Both the position numbers and the translations under genes were made by a program. From an uncultured Collinsella sp. (GTDB lineage Bacteria > Actinomycetota > Coriobacteriia > Coriobacteriales > Coriobacteriaceae): a stretch of 64,000 bases of DNA. Positions within the stretch are counted from its first letter, which is position 1; each line of letters begins with the position of its first letter. This document shows positions 26,516 through 35,177 of this stretch, piece after piece. The notes below the pieces were generated by a model that searched no databases, was not told where the DNA came from, and saw only the letters and a program-made list of their open reading frames with translations. The DNA is taken from positions 1 through 64,000 of the forward strand of contig UQKM01000010.1 in assembly GCA_900541685.1 (NCBI GenBank), read 5' to 3'.

Positions 26516-28133
26516 GCTGCAGGTTTCCAACATTGCACTCATTCGCGAGGCGACGCTGGTGCCGAGTGCGGGCCTGACTGTCCTGACCGGTGAGACCGGC
26601 GCCGGTAAGACCGCGCTGCTCTCGGCCCTCAAGCTTATTTTGGGCGAGCGCGCGGATTCGTCGACGGTGCGCGAGGGCGAGGCGCTGGCGAGCGTCGAGG
26701 CGCGCTTGTTCGACGGCCCGCACGACACGGAGGGCTTTACCGTGCAGCGCAGCCTCTCTGCCGAGGGTCGCAGCCGCGTCAAGATTGATGGTCGCATTGC
26801 CAGCGTGCGCGAGCTTTCCGAGCGCGTCGGCGTGATGATGGATCTGTGCGGCCAGCATGAACATCAGCGCCTGCTCGATCCGGCACATCATGTTGCCATT
26901 GTCGATGCCTGGGCTGGTCGCTCTGCGTTCGAGGCGCTGGAAAAGTACCGTGCCTGCTTTAAGGCGTCGCGTGCGGCTGCCAAGGAGGTCCGTCGCGTAG
27001 AGGAGGCGTCGCGTGCGCAGGGGAGTCGCGTCGAGGAGGCGCGCTTCGCCCTGGAGCGTATCGCCGAGGTCGACCCCAAGCCGGGTGAGTATGAGGAGCT
27101 CGAGGAGCTGCTGCCGCGCTCCGAGCATGCCGAGGTGCTGGTGGCGACGGCCAACGATGCCCATGCATCGCTTACTTCCGAAGGGGGAGCGCTCGATGCC
27201 GTGAACGGCGCCGTGGCAGAACTGTCGCGCATGGCGACCGTCGATCGCAAACTGAGTGACATCGTCGACGCACTTTCGGATGCCTGCATCTCACTCGAGG
27301 ATTGCGCCAACGAGCTGCGTGCTTATCGCGATGGCGTTGCGTTCGATCCTCGCGAGCTCGCTCGCATGCGTGAGCGGTATTCCGACCTCAAGGGCCTGTT
27401 GCGTCAGTGGGGTCCCACCATGGACGATGTTTTTGCCATGCGCGATCGCTCGCAAGAGCTGCTGTCCCTGGTCGATGATGGCGATGAACAGATCAAAAAG
27501 GCGCGTGAGGCACTCGGGAGCGCCGAGCGCGAGCTGTTCGCTGCCGCCAAGGCACTCAAGCGTGCGCGTAATACCGCTGCTCCGCGTTTTTGTCACGAGG
27601 TTGGCCGCCAAATGGCGCGCCTGGAGATGGGCGGCGCCGAGCTCGTTTGGGAGTCGCGTGATCTTCCGCGCGCCGAGTGGACGCCGGCGGGTCCTTCAAG
27701 CTACGAGCTTTTGTATCGCAGCGGTGTCGGCTTGACGCCGCGTCCCCTGCGCCGCATTGCCTCGGGCGGCGAGCTCAGCCGCGTCATGCTGGCGAGCAAG
27801 GTGGTCTTGGGTAATGCTGACGGCGTCGACACACTGGTATTTGACGAGGTCGATGCCGGTGTCGGCGGCTCCACGGCTCGTGCTCTTGCTGGTGTGCTGG
27901 CCGATCTTGCCGCTACGCATCAAGTGATTGTCGTAACCCACTTGGCGCAAGTCGCCGTCATGGCCGACAAGCATTATGTTGTCAGCAAGGAGCCGGGCGA
28001 TGTTCCCCAGACGCATTTGGACGAGGTAACCGGCGAAGCGCGTACCGCCGAGATTGCCCGCATGTTGAGCGGCGATCAGTCCGAGGCAAGCTTGGCCCAC
28101 GCAAAGCAGATGCTCGAAGAAGTTCGAGGCTAG
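26505..28133 (+). CDS. recN: DNA repair protein RecN
   Basis: SMC-like ATPase of double-strand break repair, 542 residues. Walker A TGETGAGKT is at about 27-35. Coiled-coil arms occupy the middle. The C-terminal ATPase half has the signature IASGGELSRVMLA and Walker B TLVFDEVDAGVGG. All motifs are intact. It is the last gene of the efp-recN run and converges on the regulator gene at 28194, with a shared hairpin between them. Confidence 0.96.
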   Translation: MIDELQVSNIALIREATLVPSAGLTVLTGETGAGKTALLSALKLILGERADSSTVREGEALASVEARLFDGPHDTEGFTVQRSLSAEGRSRVKIDGRIASVRELSERVGVMMDLCGQHEHQRLLDPAHHVAIVDAWAGRSAFEALEKYRACFKASRAAAKEVRRVEEASRAQGSRVEEARFALERIAEVDPKPGEYEELEELLPRSEHAEVLVATANDAHASLTSEGGALDAVNGAVAELSRMATVDRKLSDIVDALSDACISLEDCANELRAYRDGVAFDPRELARMRERYSDLKGLLRQWGPTMDDVFAMRDRSQELLSLVDDGDEQIKKAREALGSAERELFAAAKALKRARNTAAPRFCHEVGRQMARLEMGGAELVWESRDLPRAEWTPAGPSSYELLYRSGVGLTPRPLRRIASGGELSRVMLASKVVLGNADGVDTLVFDEVDAGVGGSTARALAGVLADLAATHQVIVVTHLAQVAVMADKHYVVSKEPGDVPQTHLDEVTGEARTAEIARMLSGDQSEASLAHAKQMLEEVRG

Positions 28134-28151
28134 GTCGTATCAGCGGTGTTG

Positions 28152-28185
28152 GTGGGACAAAATAGACTGAAATTTTTTGTCCCAC
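28152..28185. terminator. Bidirectional terminator between recN and the MurR/RpiR gene
   Basis: GTGGGACAAAA (28152-28162) pairs with TTTTGTCCCAC (28175-28185). T or A runs flank the stem on both strands, so it can serve both converging genes. Confidence 0.75.
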
Positions 28186-28193
28186 TACGCGTT

Positions 28194-29051
28194 TTACTCA
28201 ACGACCTTGTCCGGCTGGATGAGCTCCTCGTAGTAGCTGATATGTTCGCGAGCGTCTTCAATCTCGGGCAGCAGGAAGTTGTAGATAACTTCGATGATCA
28301 TCGTGGCGCTGATCTTGGAGAACGCAAAGTCACCCGTCGTCAGCAGCGCCTCGTGGTTGACGGTATTAAAAGTGTAGTCTGCCAGGCGCGCGAGCGGGGA
28401 TTTGCTGTCGCTGCTGATGACGACTACGGTTGCGCCGCAGTCGCGAGCCGCTTTTGCCATGCGATTCAAACGGCGCGACTTGCCCGAGTTCGAAATCAGT
28501 ACGATAACGTCACCCGGGCGTAACGTGAGCGCATAACCAATCGAGGTCTCGCTTATGGTGCTCGCCATGCAGCGCAGGCCCAGCTGCGAAAACTTAAACG
28601 TCGCATCGAGCGCGACCGCGTTCGTATTGCCCACAGCCGCAAACTCAATAACCCCTGCATGCTTAAGGTCATGTACAACAGCCGCCAGCGTATCGTGGTC
28701 GATCCCGTCGATGGTCGCATTAAGCTCGCTCACCTTGGCAGCTAGGATGTTCTTGAGGCTCTGCTCCATATTGTCGAGTGAGACCTCGTCAGTCAGGCCC
28801 TCGTTGCGCTGGCTTTCCAAATCCCTCGCCAACGAAAACTGAAAGCTGCGGAAGCTACCAAAGCCAAGTTTGCGGCAGAAGCGCGAAACGGTCGCCTCGG
28901 ACGTGGCGGCGGCGCGTGAGAGCTGAGCCGCCGTGAGGCGTGGCGCCTCGGACTGGTGCTCCAATATATAGTCGACAATGCGCTGCTCGGACTCGCTGTA
29001 TCCCTGATGGGTACTAATGAGGGAAAGTGCGCTCTTGCTACTATCGGTCAT
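28194..29051 (-). CDS. MurR/RpiR family transcriptional regulator
   Basis: A 285-residue regulator with an N-terminal RpiR-type helix-turn-helix domain (TAAQLSRAAATSEATVSRFCRK) and a C-terminal SIS sugar-phosphate-binding domain (about residues 120-260, including LISNSGKSRRLNRMA). Such proteins sense phosphosugars. It is transcribed divergently from the fructose PTS gene across 272 bases, so that gene is its likely target. The start at 29051 is chosen for the AGGAG site upstream, in preference to an ATG 48 bases earlier. Confidence 0.88.
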   Translation of the reverse strand: MTDSSKSALSLISTHQGYSESEQRIVDYILEHQSEAPRLTAAQLSRAAATSEATVSRFCRKLGFGSFRSFQFSLARDLESQRNEGLTDEVSLDNMEQSLKNILAAKVSELNATIDGIDHDTLAAVVHDLKHAGVIEFAAVGNTNAVALDATFKFSQLGLRCMASTISETSIGYALTLRPGDVIVLISNSGKSRRLNRMAKAARDCGATVVVISSDSKSPLARLADYTFNTVNHEALLTTGDFAFSKISATMIIEVIYNFLLPEIEDAREHISYYEELIQPDKVVE

Positions 29052-29157
29052 GGATGGCTCCTGGTTGGCATGAAAATCGGAATCGTTTTGTAATGTCATA
29101 GTATAGGGGGATTTTCAATAACAAGATACACCTTGCCGTTTCAAGTGTTGATGGTAA

Positions 29158-29198
29158 ACTTTCACCTACCGTTTACGGTTATGAAAGAACCTTTCACC
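29158..29198. promoter_or_regulatory. Candidate operator between the MurR/RpiR and fructose PTS genes
   Basis: CTTTCACC occurs twice as a direct repeat (29159-29166 and 29191-29198). The second copy is half of an inverted repeat, TGAAAG (29182-29187) and CTTTCA (29191-29196). This fits a binding site for the divergent regulator, but is inferred from position and symmetry only. Confidence 0.35.
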
Positions 29199-29323
29199 GG
29201 AGAATTGCGCCTTGTCTCTTCTCACGCGGACGGTAGGTTGGTATCTTTCAGTTGTGGAAAAGCGCGCAAGGACGCGCGTGTAGGGGAGCGCCTGCGGGCG
29301 CAAAACTTTAAAAGGAGGGACAC

Positions 29324-31333
29324 ATGGCTAAGTTTGACATCATCGCCGCCACCGGTTGCCCGACCGGCATTGCGCACACCTTCATGGCTAAGGAGGCGCT
29401 GGAGAAGGCAGCTGCCGAGCGCGGTCTGACCATTAAGGTCGAGACCCATGGCCAGGTCGGTGTCGAGAACGAGCTCACCAAGAGCGAGATCACCGGTGCC
29501 AAGGCCGTCGTCGTCGCAGCCGATAAGGATGTCCAGGCTGAGCGTTTCGCCGGTAAGCCCATGGTTTCCGTTGGTGTTTCCAAGGCCCTGTCCGTTGAGG
29601 CCGCCGGTAAGCTGATTGACCGCGCACTCGCCGCTAAGGGCGACAGCACGGTTGCAGCCGCTGCCGATGTCGAGGACGAAGTCGAGGAGAAGGAGTCCAT
29701 CGGCCACGTCATCTATAAGCACCTCATGAACGGCGTCAGCCACATGCTGGTCTTCGTCGTTGCTGGTGGTGTTCTGACCGCCGTTTCGTTCCTGTGGGGC
29801 ATTACGTCCTTCGATTCGACGGCGTCTGACTACAACAGCTTTGCTGCGATGCTCAAGATCATCGGCGGTATCGCTATGAACCTCATGGTTCCGGTGCTTT
29901 CCGCCTACATCGCCGAATCCATCGGCAAGCGCCCGGCGCTCGTTCCCGGCTTTGTTGCCGGTATGATCGCCATCCAGGGCCTGCCTGTTAACGCCGAGAC
30001 CGGCATGATCGACGCCGGTGGCGCCGGCGTGGGCTTCGGCTTCCTGGGCGGCATCGTGGGCGGCTTCCTCGCCGGTTATGTCATCCTGCTGCTCGAGAAG
30101 GTCTTTGCCGGCCTGCCCAAGAACCTGGACGGCCTCAAGGCAATCTTTTTGTACCCGCTGTTCTCGACGGCTATTGTCGGCCTGGTCATGCTTGGCATTT
30201 CCGGCCCCATGGCTGCCATCAACACCGCTATGATGGACTTCCTCAAGGGCCTGTCCGCCTCTGGCGCCGTTGTCTTGGGTCTTGCCATCGGCTGCATGTG
30301 CGCCTTTGACATGGGTGGCCCGGTCAACAAGGCTGCTTACGTTACCGGTACCGCTATGCTCACCGAGGCCCTGGCCGCCGGTGTTGGCACCGACACCTAC
30401 AACTTCGGTACCAACTTCATGGCTGCCGTCTCCGCCGCTTGCATCGTTCCGCCGCTGATCACCACCTTCGCCGTCGTCGTCGGCAAGAAGTACTTCAGCC
30501 AGGAGGATCACGACGCCGGTGTCGTCAACCTCATCCTTGGTTGCACCCACATCACCGAGGGCGCCATTCCGTTCATGACCAAGAACATCTGGCCCGTCAT
30601 GCCCATCATGATGCTCGGTTCCTCTATCGCTTCGATCCTGACCATTATGTTCAACGTTCACGATCCGGCGCCTCACGGTGGCTTCCTGGTCCTGCCCGTT
30701 GTCGAGAACGGTCCGCTTTGGGTCCTCGCGATCCTCATCGGCGCTGTTGTCGGTGGCATCCTGTTCGTGGCCTTCAAGAAGTACGACTTCGAGAAGAATC
30801 AGAAGGCCGCTCCTGCTGCTCCCTCTAAGTCGGTCGAGGCTCCCAAGCCCGCTGCCGTCGAGGCCCCCAAGGCCGAGGCTGCCGACTTCGTGAAGGTCGA
30901 GAATGTCTTTGTCGCCGAGGACTTCGCTTCTCGTGACGAGGCTCTGAGCTTCGTTTCCAACCAGGCCGTCAAGGCCGGTATCGCCAGCGACGCCGACGCC
31001 GTGATGAACGCCTTCTTGGCCCGCGAGGCCGAGGGCACCACGGGCATGATGGAGGGCTTCGCCATCCCGCATGCCAAGTCCGACGCCATTACCGAGGCTG
31101 CCGTCATCGTCGTCAAGGACGAGTCCGGCGTGACCGGTTGGGACACCATGGACGGCGCTCCCGTCAACGTGGCTATCGCCCTGCTCATCCCCGGTGCCCA
31201 GGCTGGCACTACGCACCTCAAGATCCTGTCCAAGGTCGCCGAGGCGCTCATGGACGAGGACTTCCGTGCCACCGTCAAGGGTTCCACCGACGCCGCCGAG
31301 ATCGTCAAGACGATCAACGCCCGCCTGGTCTAA
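29324..31333 (+). CDS. fruA: PTS fructose transporter, fused EIIB-EIIC-EIIA
   Basis: A 669-residue fructose-family PTS permease that imports and phosphorylates its sugar. EIIB (residues 1-100) has the phosphorylated Cys12 in ATGCPTGIAHTFMA. EIIC (about 125-490) has nine or so hydrophobic segments and the motif GCTHITEGAIPF. An Ala/Pro-rich linker leads to EIIA (about 525-669) with the active His in FAIPHAKS. The domain order is B-C-A. GGAGGG precedes the ATG. HPr, EI and two sugar-phosphate kinases follow on the same strand. Fructose is inferred from the family; related hexoses are possible. Confidence 0.93.
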   Translation: MAKFDIIAATGCPTGIAHTFMAKEALEKAAAERGLTIKVETHGQVGVENELTKSEITGAKAVVVAADKDVQAERFAGKPMVSVGVSKALSVEAAGKLIDRALAAKGDSTVAAAADVEDEVEEKESIGHVIYKHLMNGVSHMLVFVVAGGVLTAVSFLWGITSFDSTASDYNSFAAMLKIIGGIAMNLMVPVLSAYIAESIGKRPALVPGFVAGMIAIQGLPVNAETGMIDAGGAGVGFGFLGGIVGGFLAGYVILLLEKVFAGLPKNLDGLKAIFLYPLFSTAIVGLVMLGISGPMAAINTAMMDFLKGLSASGAVVLGLAIGCMCAFDMGGPVNKAAYVTGTAMLTEALAAGVGTDTYNFGTNFMAAVSAACIVPPLITTFAVVVGKKYFSQEDHDAGVVNLILGCTHITEGAIPFMTKNIWPVMPIMMLGSSIASILTIMFNVHDPAPHGGFLVLPVVENGPLWVLAILIGAVVGGILFVAFKKYDFEKNQKAAPAAPSKSVEAPKPAAVEAPKAEAADFVKVENVFVAEDFASRDEALSFVSNQAVKAGIASDADAVMNAFLAREAEGTTGMMEGFAIPHAKSDAITEAAVIVVKDESGVTGWDTMDGAPVNVAIALLIPGAQAGTTHLKILSKVAEALMDEDFRATVKGSTDAAEIVKTINARLV

Positions 31334-31370
31334 TTCCGCAGTACGCGAATAACATCGCTCCCTGTAACAA

Positions 31371-31404
31371 AGGCGGAGACCCTCTCCAGGGCCTCCGCCT
31401 TTTT
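31371..31404 (+). terminator. Rho-independent terminator after fruA
   Basis: AGGCGGAG (31371-31378) pairs with CTCCGCCT (31393-31400), with further partial pairing inside, followed by TTTTT, 37 bases after the stop codon. Confidence 0.85.
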
Positions 31405-31408
31405 CATG

Positions 31409-31498
31409 CCCCTTCTTCTAACTTGCGGTGAAATAAGGACTGTTTAAACGTTTCAACCCCAAATCAGTCCATATTTCACCGCAAGTTAGAAGAAGGGG
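31409..31498. repeat. 90-base palindrome, family with core GCGGTGAAATA
   Basis: Two perfect 27-base arms (31409-31435 and 31472-31498) flank a spacer that itself contains GGACTG (31437-31442) and CAGTCC (31465-31470) as inner arms. There is no T run, so it is not a simple terminator. The inner portion of the arms, the CTGTTT after them and the TTTCAACCCC motif recur at 62977-63045, marking a dispersed palindromic repeat family. Confidence 0.85.
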
Positions 31499-31597
31499 AT
31501 AGCGCTGCCTGTCTATCGGATCGTCCGGGCGGACAAATATTAAGCCAGAATTCCTTTCAGCCGACATTGCTCTGGACCGACCGAGTTTCCGCAGCTT

Positions 31598-31740
31598 GCT
31601 CGCCCCGGACCCCGCGCGCGGGGGCCATGAGATTTATCGCGAGTTCCGCACGAGCCGAAGAGCACTTAATGTGCTCTTCGTGCGAGCAGGACTGTAGAGC
31701 AGGAAATCTCATGGGTCCGCGCGCGGGGTCCGGGGCGAGC
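31598..31740. repeat. 143-base nested palindrome upstream of ptsH
   Basis: Arms of 38 and 37 bases (31598-31635 and 31704-31740) pair almost perfectly. The outer part is 24 bases and perfect, then CCATGAGATTT pairs with AAATCTCATGG. The interior has a second stem, GAAGAGCAC (31657-31665) with GTGCTCTTC (31671-31679). The interior sequence (AGTTCCGCACGAGCCGAA and TTCGTGCGAGCAGGACTGT) is nearly identical to that of the element at 41598-41704, but the arms differ in sequence. No T run follows. Confidence 0.85.
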
Positions 31741-31881
31741 GAGCGGACAGAACAGACATCCGTCCAACAATTCGTGCGAAACACAATGAAAAACCGTTTG
31801 ATGTGAGTTAATATAAACAACGTCGTGAATCTGACTCCTGCCACATGCATGACAGGGGTTAAACACAAAAAGGAGTCAATT

Positions 31882-32145
31882 ATGGTTTCTGAGAAGGCTA
31901 CCCTCGTTAATCCTCAGGGTCTGCACATGCGTCCGGCTGGTCTGTTCGCCTCCACCATGGGCAAGTATGCCTGTGACGTGACGGTCGTCACCCCCGAGAA
32001 GGAGGTCAACGGCAAGTCCCCGATGGCCCTCATGGCTGCTGGTATCCCCTGCGGTACCGAGGTCGAGGTCAAGTGCGACGGCGCTGACGAGGCCGAGGCT
32101 CTGGCTGCTGCCATCGAGCTCATCAAGAGCGGTCTTGGCGAGTAG
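31882..32145 (+). CDS. ptsH: Phosphocarrier protein HPr
   Basis: An 87-residue HPr carrying phosphate from enzyme I to EII domains. His15 is in NPQGLHMRPA and the regulatory Ser46 in NGKSPMALM, so HPr kinase control is possible in principle. AAAAGGAG lies eight bases upstream of the ATG. A terminator lies between it and ptsI, so the general PTS genes may be expressed at different levels. The 540 bases upstream hold a terminator and two large palindromes. Confidence 0.96.
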   Translation: MVSEKATLVNPQGLHMRPAGLFASTMGKYACDVTVVTPEKEVNGKSPMALMAAGIPCGTEVEVKCDGADEAEALAAAIELIKSGLGE

Positions 32146-32190
32146 AACTCAAACGGGTCGCATGTTGAACAACTAAGTTCATATTTGGGG

Positions 32191-32226
32191 GCGCAGTGAC
32201 CTGTTGTAAGGTAGCTGCGCTCTTTT
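32191..32226 (+). terminator. Terminator between ptsH and ptsI
   Basis: GCGCAGTGACCT (32191-32202) pairs with AGGTAGCTGCGC (32209-32220) with two mismatches and is followed by TCTTTTG. It is imperfect, so some read-through into ptsI is expected. Confidence 0.65.
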
Positions 32227-32272
32227 GTCATGGATATGGCAAAACGCTTTATCACATGACACGGAGAGAGGA

Positions 32273-33982
32273 ATGGGAATGTATCAGGGAGTCAACGCTT
32301 CCGAGGGCATCGGTATCGGCACCGTCATGGTCGCCGTCGATCCCGACTTGACGTTTGAGCCGCACGAGGTTGCTGATTCGGCAGCAGAGAAGGAGCGCTA
32401 TCAGTCCGCTCTTTCGGTCTTCTGCGAGAAGACCCAGGCTCAGGCCGACCACATGAAGGAGACGGTGGGCGAGGCCGAGGCCGAGATCATGAGCGGACAC
32501 ATTGTCCTGGCTCAGGACCCGGGCATGACTGACGCCATCAACGCCGCCATTGACGGTGGCACCTGCGCTGAGCAGGCGCTCATGGACACCTCGACCATGT
32601 TCGAGAACATGTTCCTGTCCATGGACGACGAGATGTTCCGTCTGCGCGCGGCCGACATCGCCGACATCCGCACCGGTATTCTGGCCGAGCTGCTGGGCAA
32701 GGAGGTCGTCGACCTCTCCGTCCTGCCCGAGAACACCGTCGTTGTCGTGCACGACCTTACGCCGTCCATGACCGCCACGATCGATAAGGCCCACGTTGCC
32801 GGTATCGTCACCGAGACCGGTGGCCGCACGTCGCACTCCGCGATCATCGCGCGTGCCCTCGAGATCCCGGCTGTCCTTTCGGTTTCCAACAGCTGCACCG
32901 CGCTGCGCAACGGTATGACCGTTGTCGTCGACGGTGGCAAGGGTATCGTTGAGGCCGATCCCGACGAGGAGACGCTCGCTGCCTACACCGCCAAGGCCGA
33001 GGCCTTCGCTGCCGAGAAGGCAGCCCTCGAGGCCTTCCGTGGCAAGCCGTCCGTGACTGCCGACGGCATCAAGAAGATCATCGCTTGCAACATCGGCAAC
33101 CCCGATGACGTGCCCAACGCGCTCGATCACGACGCCGAGGCTATCGGTCTGTTCCGCTCCGAGTTCCTGTTCATGGACTCTGCTGAGCTTCCTTCCGAGG
33201 AGGAGCAGTTCAACGCCTACCGCAAGGTCGCCAGTGCGCTTAATGGCGCTCCGGTCATCATCCGCACGCTCGATGTGGGTGGCGACAAGGAAATTCCGTA
33301 CCTGCACATGGTCAAGGAAGAGAACCCCTTCATGGGCTTCCGCGCCGTGCGTTACTGCCTGGCCAACCCCGACCAGTACAAGGTCCAGCTCCGCGCCCTG
33401 CTGCGCGCCAGCGCCTTTGGTGACGTCAAGATCATGATCCCGCTCGTCACCTGCGTCGAGGAGGTCTTGGCCGTCAAGGAGCTCGTCGAGCAGTGCAAGG
33501 CCGAGCTGACCGAAGAGGGTCGCAAGTTCAACGAGAACATCGAGGTCGGCATTATGGTCGAGACGCCCGCCGCTTCGCTGCTCGCAGACCGTCTGGCCGA
33601 GGTCGCCGACTTCTTCTCTATCGGCACCAACGACCTGATCGGCTACACCATGTGCGCCGACCGTGGCAACGACACCATCTCCAACCTGTACCAGGTGTAC
33701 TATCCTGCCGTGCTCCGCTCGCTCAAGAACATCATCGAGAGCGGCGTGAAGGCCGGCATCATGGTCGGTATGTGCGGCGAGGCCGCTGCCGATCCGCTGC
33801 TCGAGCCGCTGCTGATCAGCTGGGGCCTGGAGGAGTTCTCGATGAGCGCTCCGTCCATCCTGCGCGCCCGCAAGACCATCAGCCAGTGGACCAAGGCCGA
33901 GTGCGATGAGCTCGCCGAGAAGGCGCTCGCCTGCAACACCGCCGCCGAGGTCAAGGCACTGCTCGAGTCCGCAGCTCGCTAA
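32273..33982 (+). CDS. ptsI: Phosphoenolpyruvate-protein phosphotransferase (PTS enzyme I)
   Basis: Cytosolic enzyme I, 569 residues, which takes phosphate from PEP and passes it to HPr. The phosphohistidine domain shows TGGRTSHSAIIARAL with the active His. The PEP-binding barrel contains GLFRSEFLFM, RTLDVGGDKE, SIGTNDLIGYTMCADRGN and VGMCGEAA. Everything needed is intact. ATG codons at 32273 and 32279 both follow GGAGAGAGG. The gene lies between ptsH and two sugar kinases. Confidence 0.96.
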   Translation: MGMYQGVNASEGIGIGTVMVAVDPDLTFEPHEVADSAAEKERYQSALSVFCEKTQAQADHMKETVGEAEAEIMSGHIVLAQDPGMTDAINAAIDGGTCAEQALMDTSTMFENMFLSMDDEMFRLRAADIADIRTGILAELLGKEVVDLSVLPENTVVVVHDLTPSMTATIDKAHVAGIVTETGGRTSHSAIIARALEIPAVLSVSNSCTALRNGMTVVVDGGKGIVEADPDEETLAAYTAKAEAFAAEKAALEAFRGKPSVTADGIKKIIACNIGNPDDVPNALDHDAEAIGLFRSEFLFMDSAELPSEEEQFNAYRKVASALNGAPVIIRTLDVGGDKEIPYLHMVKEENPFMGFRAVRYCLANPDQYKVQLRALLRASAFGDVKIMIPLVTCVEEVLAVKELVEQCKAELTEEGRKFNENIEVGIMVETPAASLLADRLAEVADFFSIGTNDLIGYTMCADRGNDTISNLYQVYYPAVLRSLKNIIESGVKAGIMVGMCGEAAADPLLEPLLISWGLEEFSMSAPSILRARKTISQWTKAECDELAEKALACNTAAEVKALLESAAR

Positions 33983-33999
33983 TTTGGTATCAGAGGTAA

Positions 34000-34029
34000 C
34001 CGCGTGGTTGGAATGGGCCTGCCACGCGG
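34000..34029 (+). other. Hairpin between ptsI and the first PfkB-type kinase gene
   Basis: CCGCGTGG (34000-34007) and CCACGCGG (34022-34029) form a perfect 8-bp stem with no following T run. It may be an mRNA-processing or stability element rather than a terminator. Confidence 0.5.
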
Positions 34030-34056
34030 CCCTCACATATACAGGGGGTACTGTAA

Positions 34057-34989
34057 ATGTTCTACACGCTAACCGCTAACCCGGCTGTCGACATGACGGT
34101 TTCGAGCTCTCCGCTCGAGCCCGACGAGAACGTCCGCACCGGCTCGGCCAGCTACACGGCTAACGGCAAGGGCCTCGACGTGTCCTTCGCCTTTAAGAAG
34201 ATGGGCGTCGACACCGTCGCGCTCGGCTTCTTCGCTGGCTTTACGGGCAAGTTCATCGTCGAGGAGGTCATGAACCTGGGTTGCCTCTGCCGCCCGGTCT
34301 GGACCGACGGTATCACGCGCATTAACACCTACGTCAACGATGGCCAGCACGAGTACGGCATCCTGAACCCTGGCGCTCCTATTACGCCGCAGCACCAGGA
34401 GGAGCTCTACAACATCCTGGACACCGCGGGCGATCTTGAGTGCCTGATCGTCTCCGGCTCCGTGCCTCCCAAAGCTACGCCCGACTTCCTGGCTCAGGTC
34501 ATGGAGCACGCTCAGGCTCGTGGCGCCGACGTCGTCCTGGACCTTTCCTCCGACAAGCTCAAGGAGCTCGCTCACAAGAAGCCGCTGCTCATCAAGCCGA
34601 ACCATCACGAGATGAAGGCTATCTTCGGCGTGCCGGTTGACACTGACGACGAGGTCCGCGTTGCCATGAAGCTGGCTCACGACGCTGGCGTTCAGAACGT
34701 GCTGCTTACCCGTGGTAGCCGCGGCGACGCTTACTTCTCCAACGGCGAGGACATCTGGTACGCCAAGCGTGAGTTCAACATCAAGCTGGTTTCTTCCGTC
34801 TGCGCCGGCGACTGCACCCTCGCTGCGTTCCTGCACAAGTGGTACAGGGATCGCGACAACGTCGAGGAGGCCATGAAGCTCGCTATGGCCACCGGCGCCA
34901 ACGTCGCCGAGTCCGTCGGCATCGGCGACTTCGGTCACGTCGATGAGTATAGCAAGCGCGTTGCTGTCCGCAAGCTCGATCGTCAGTAA
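34057..34989 (+). CDS. PfkB-family sugar-phosphate kinase, 1-phosphofructokinase-like (copy 1)
   Basis: A 310-residue ribokinase-fold enzyme of the FruK/LacC branch, expected to phosphorylate fructose-1-phosphate made by the PTS. It starts FYTLTANPAVDMT. The usual GGKG substrate loop reads ANGKGLD, and the C-terminal ATP/anion-hole motif is VCAGDCTLAAF, with Asp in place and Cys after it. These changes make the exact substrate less certain; tagatose-6-phosphate is an alternative. A paralogue of the same length follows at 35178. Confidence 0.82.
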   Translation: MFYTLTANPAVDMTVSSSPLEPDENVRTGSASYTANGKGLDVSFAFKKMGVDTVALGFFAGFTGKFIVEEVMNLGCLCRPVWTDGITRINTYVNDGQHEYGILNPGAPITPQHQEELYNILDTAGDLECLIVSGSVPPKATPDFLAQVMEHAQARGADVVLDLSSDKLKELAHKKPLLIKPNHHEMKAIFGVPVDTDDEVRVAMKLAHDAGVQNVLLTRGSRGDAYFSNGEDIWYAKREFNIKLVSSVCAGDCTLAAFLHKWYRDRDNVEEAMKLAMATGANVAESVGIGDFGHVDEYSKRVAVRKLDRQ

Positions 34990-35017
34990 TCGAAACGCGA
35001 CATATTCGTGCGCATGT

Positions 35018-35049
35018 GGCGCCCCGGTTTCGGCTGGGGCGCCTTTTTG
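35018..35049 (+). terminator. Rho-independent terminator after the first kinase gene
   Basis: GGCGCCCC (35018-35025) pairs perfectly with GGGGCGCC (35036-35043), followed by TTTTTG. Confidence 0.85.
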
Positions 35050-35177
35050 TTCCGCCACGGGGGAGAGGTGTCCCGCCGTACTTCATCGCTTCCACACCGT
35101 TCACCGAGTTGTCCTAGCCTTTTACCGATGCGTGGAATACACTTTCATTAACACGTTGCTTCGTGAAAGGAATATTC

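Noticed and set aside
31409..31740. The two palindromes as terminators or as a CRISPR array
   Set aside because: Neither is followed by a T run, a normal terminator already lies at 31371-31404, and there are no regularly spaced direct repeats.
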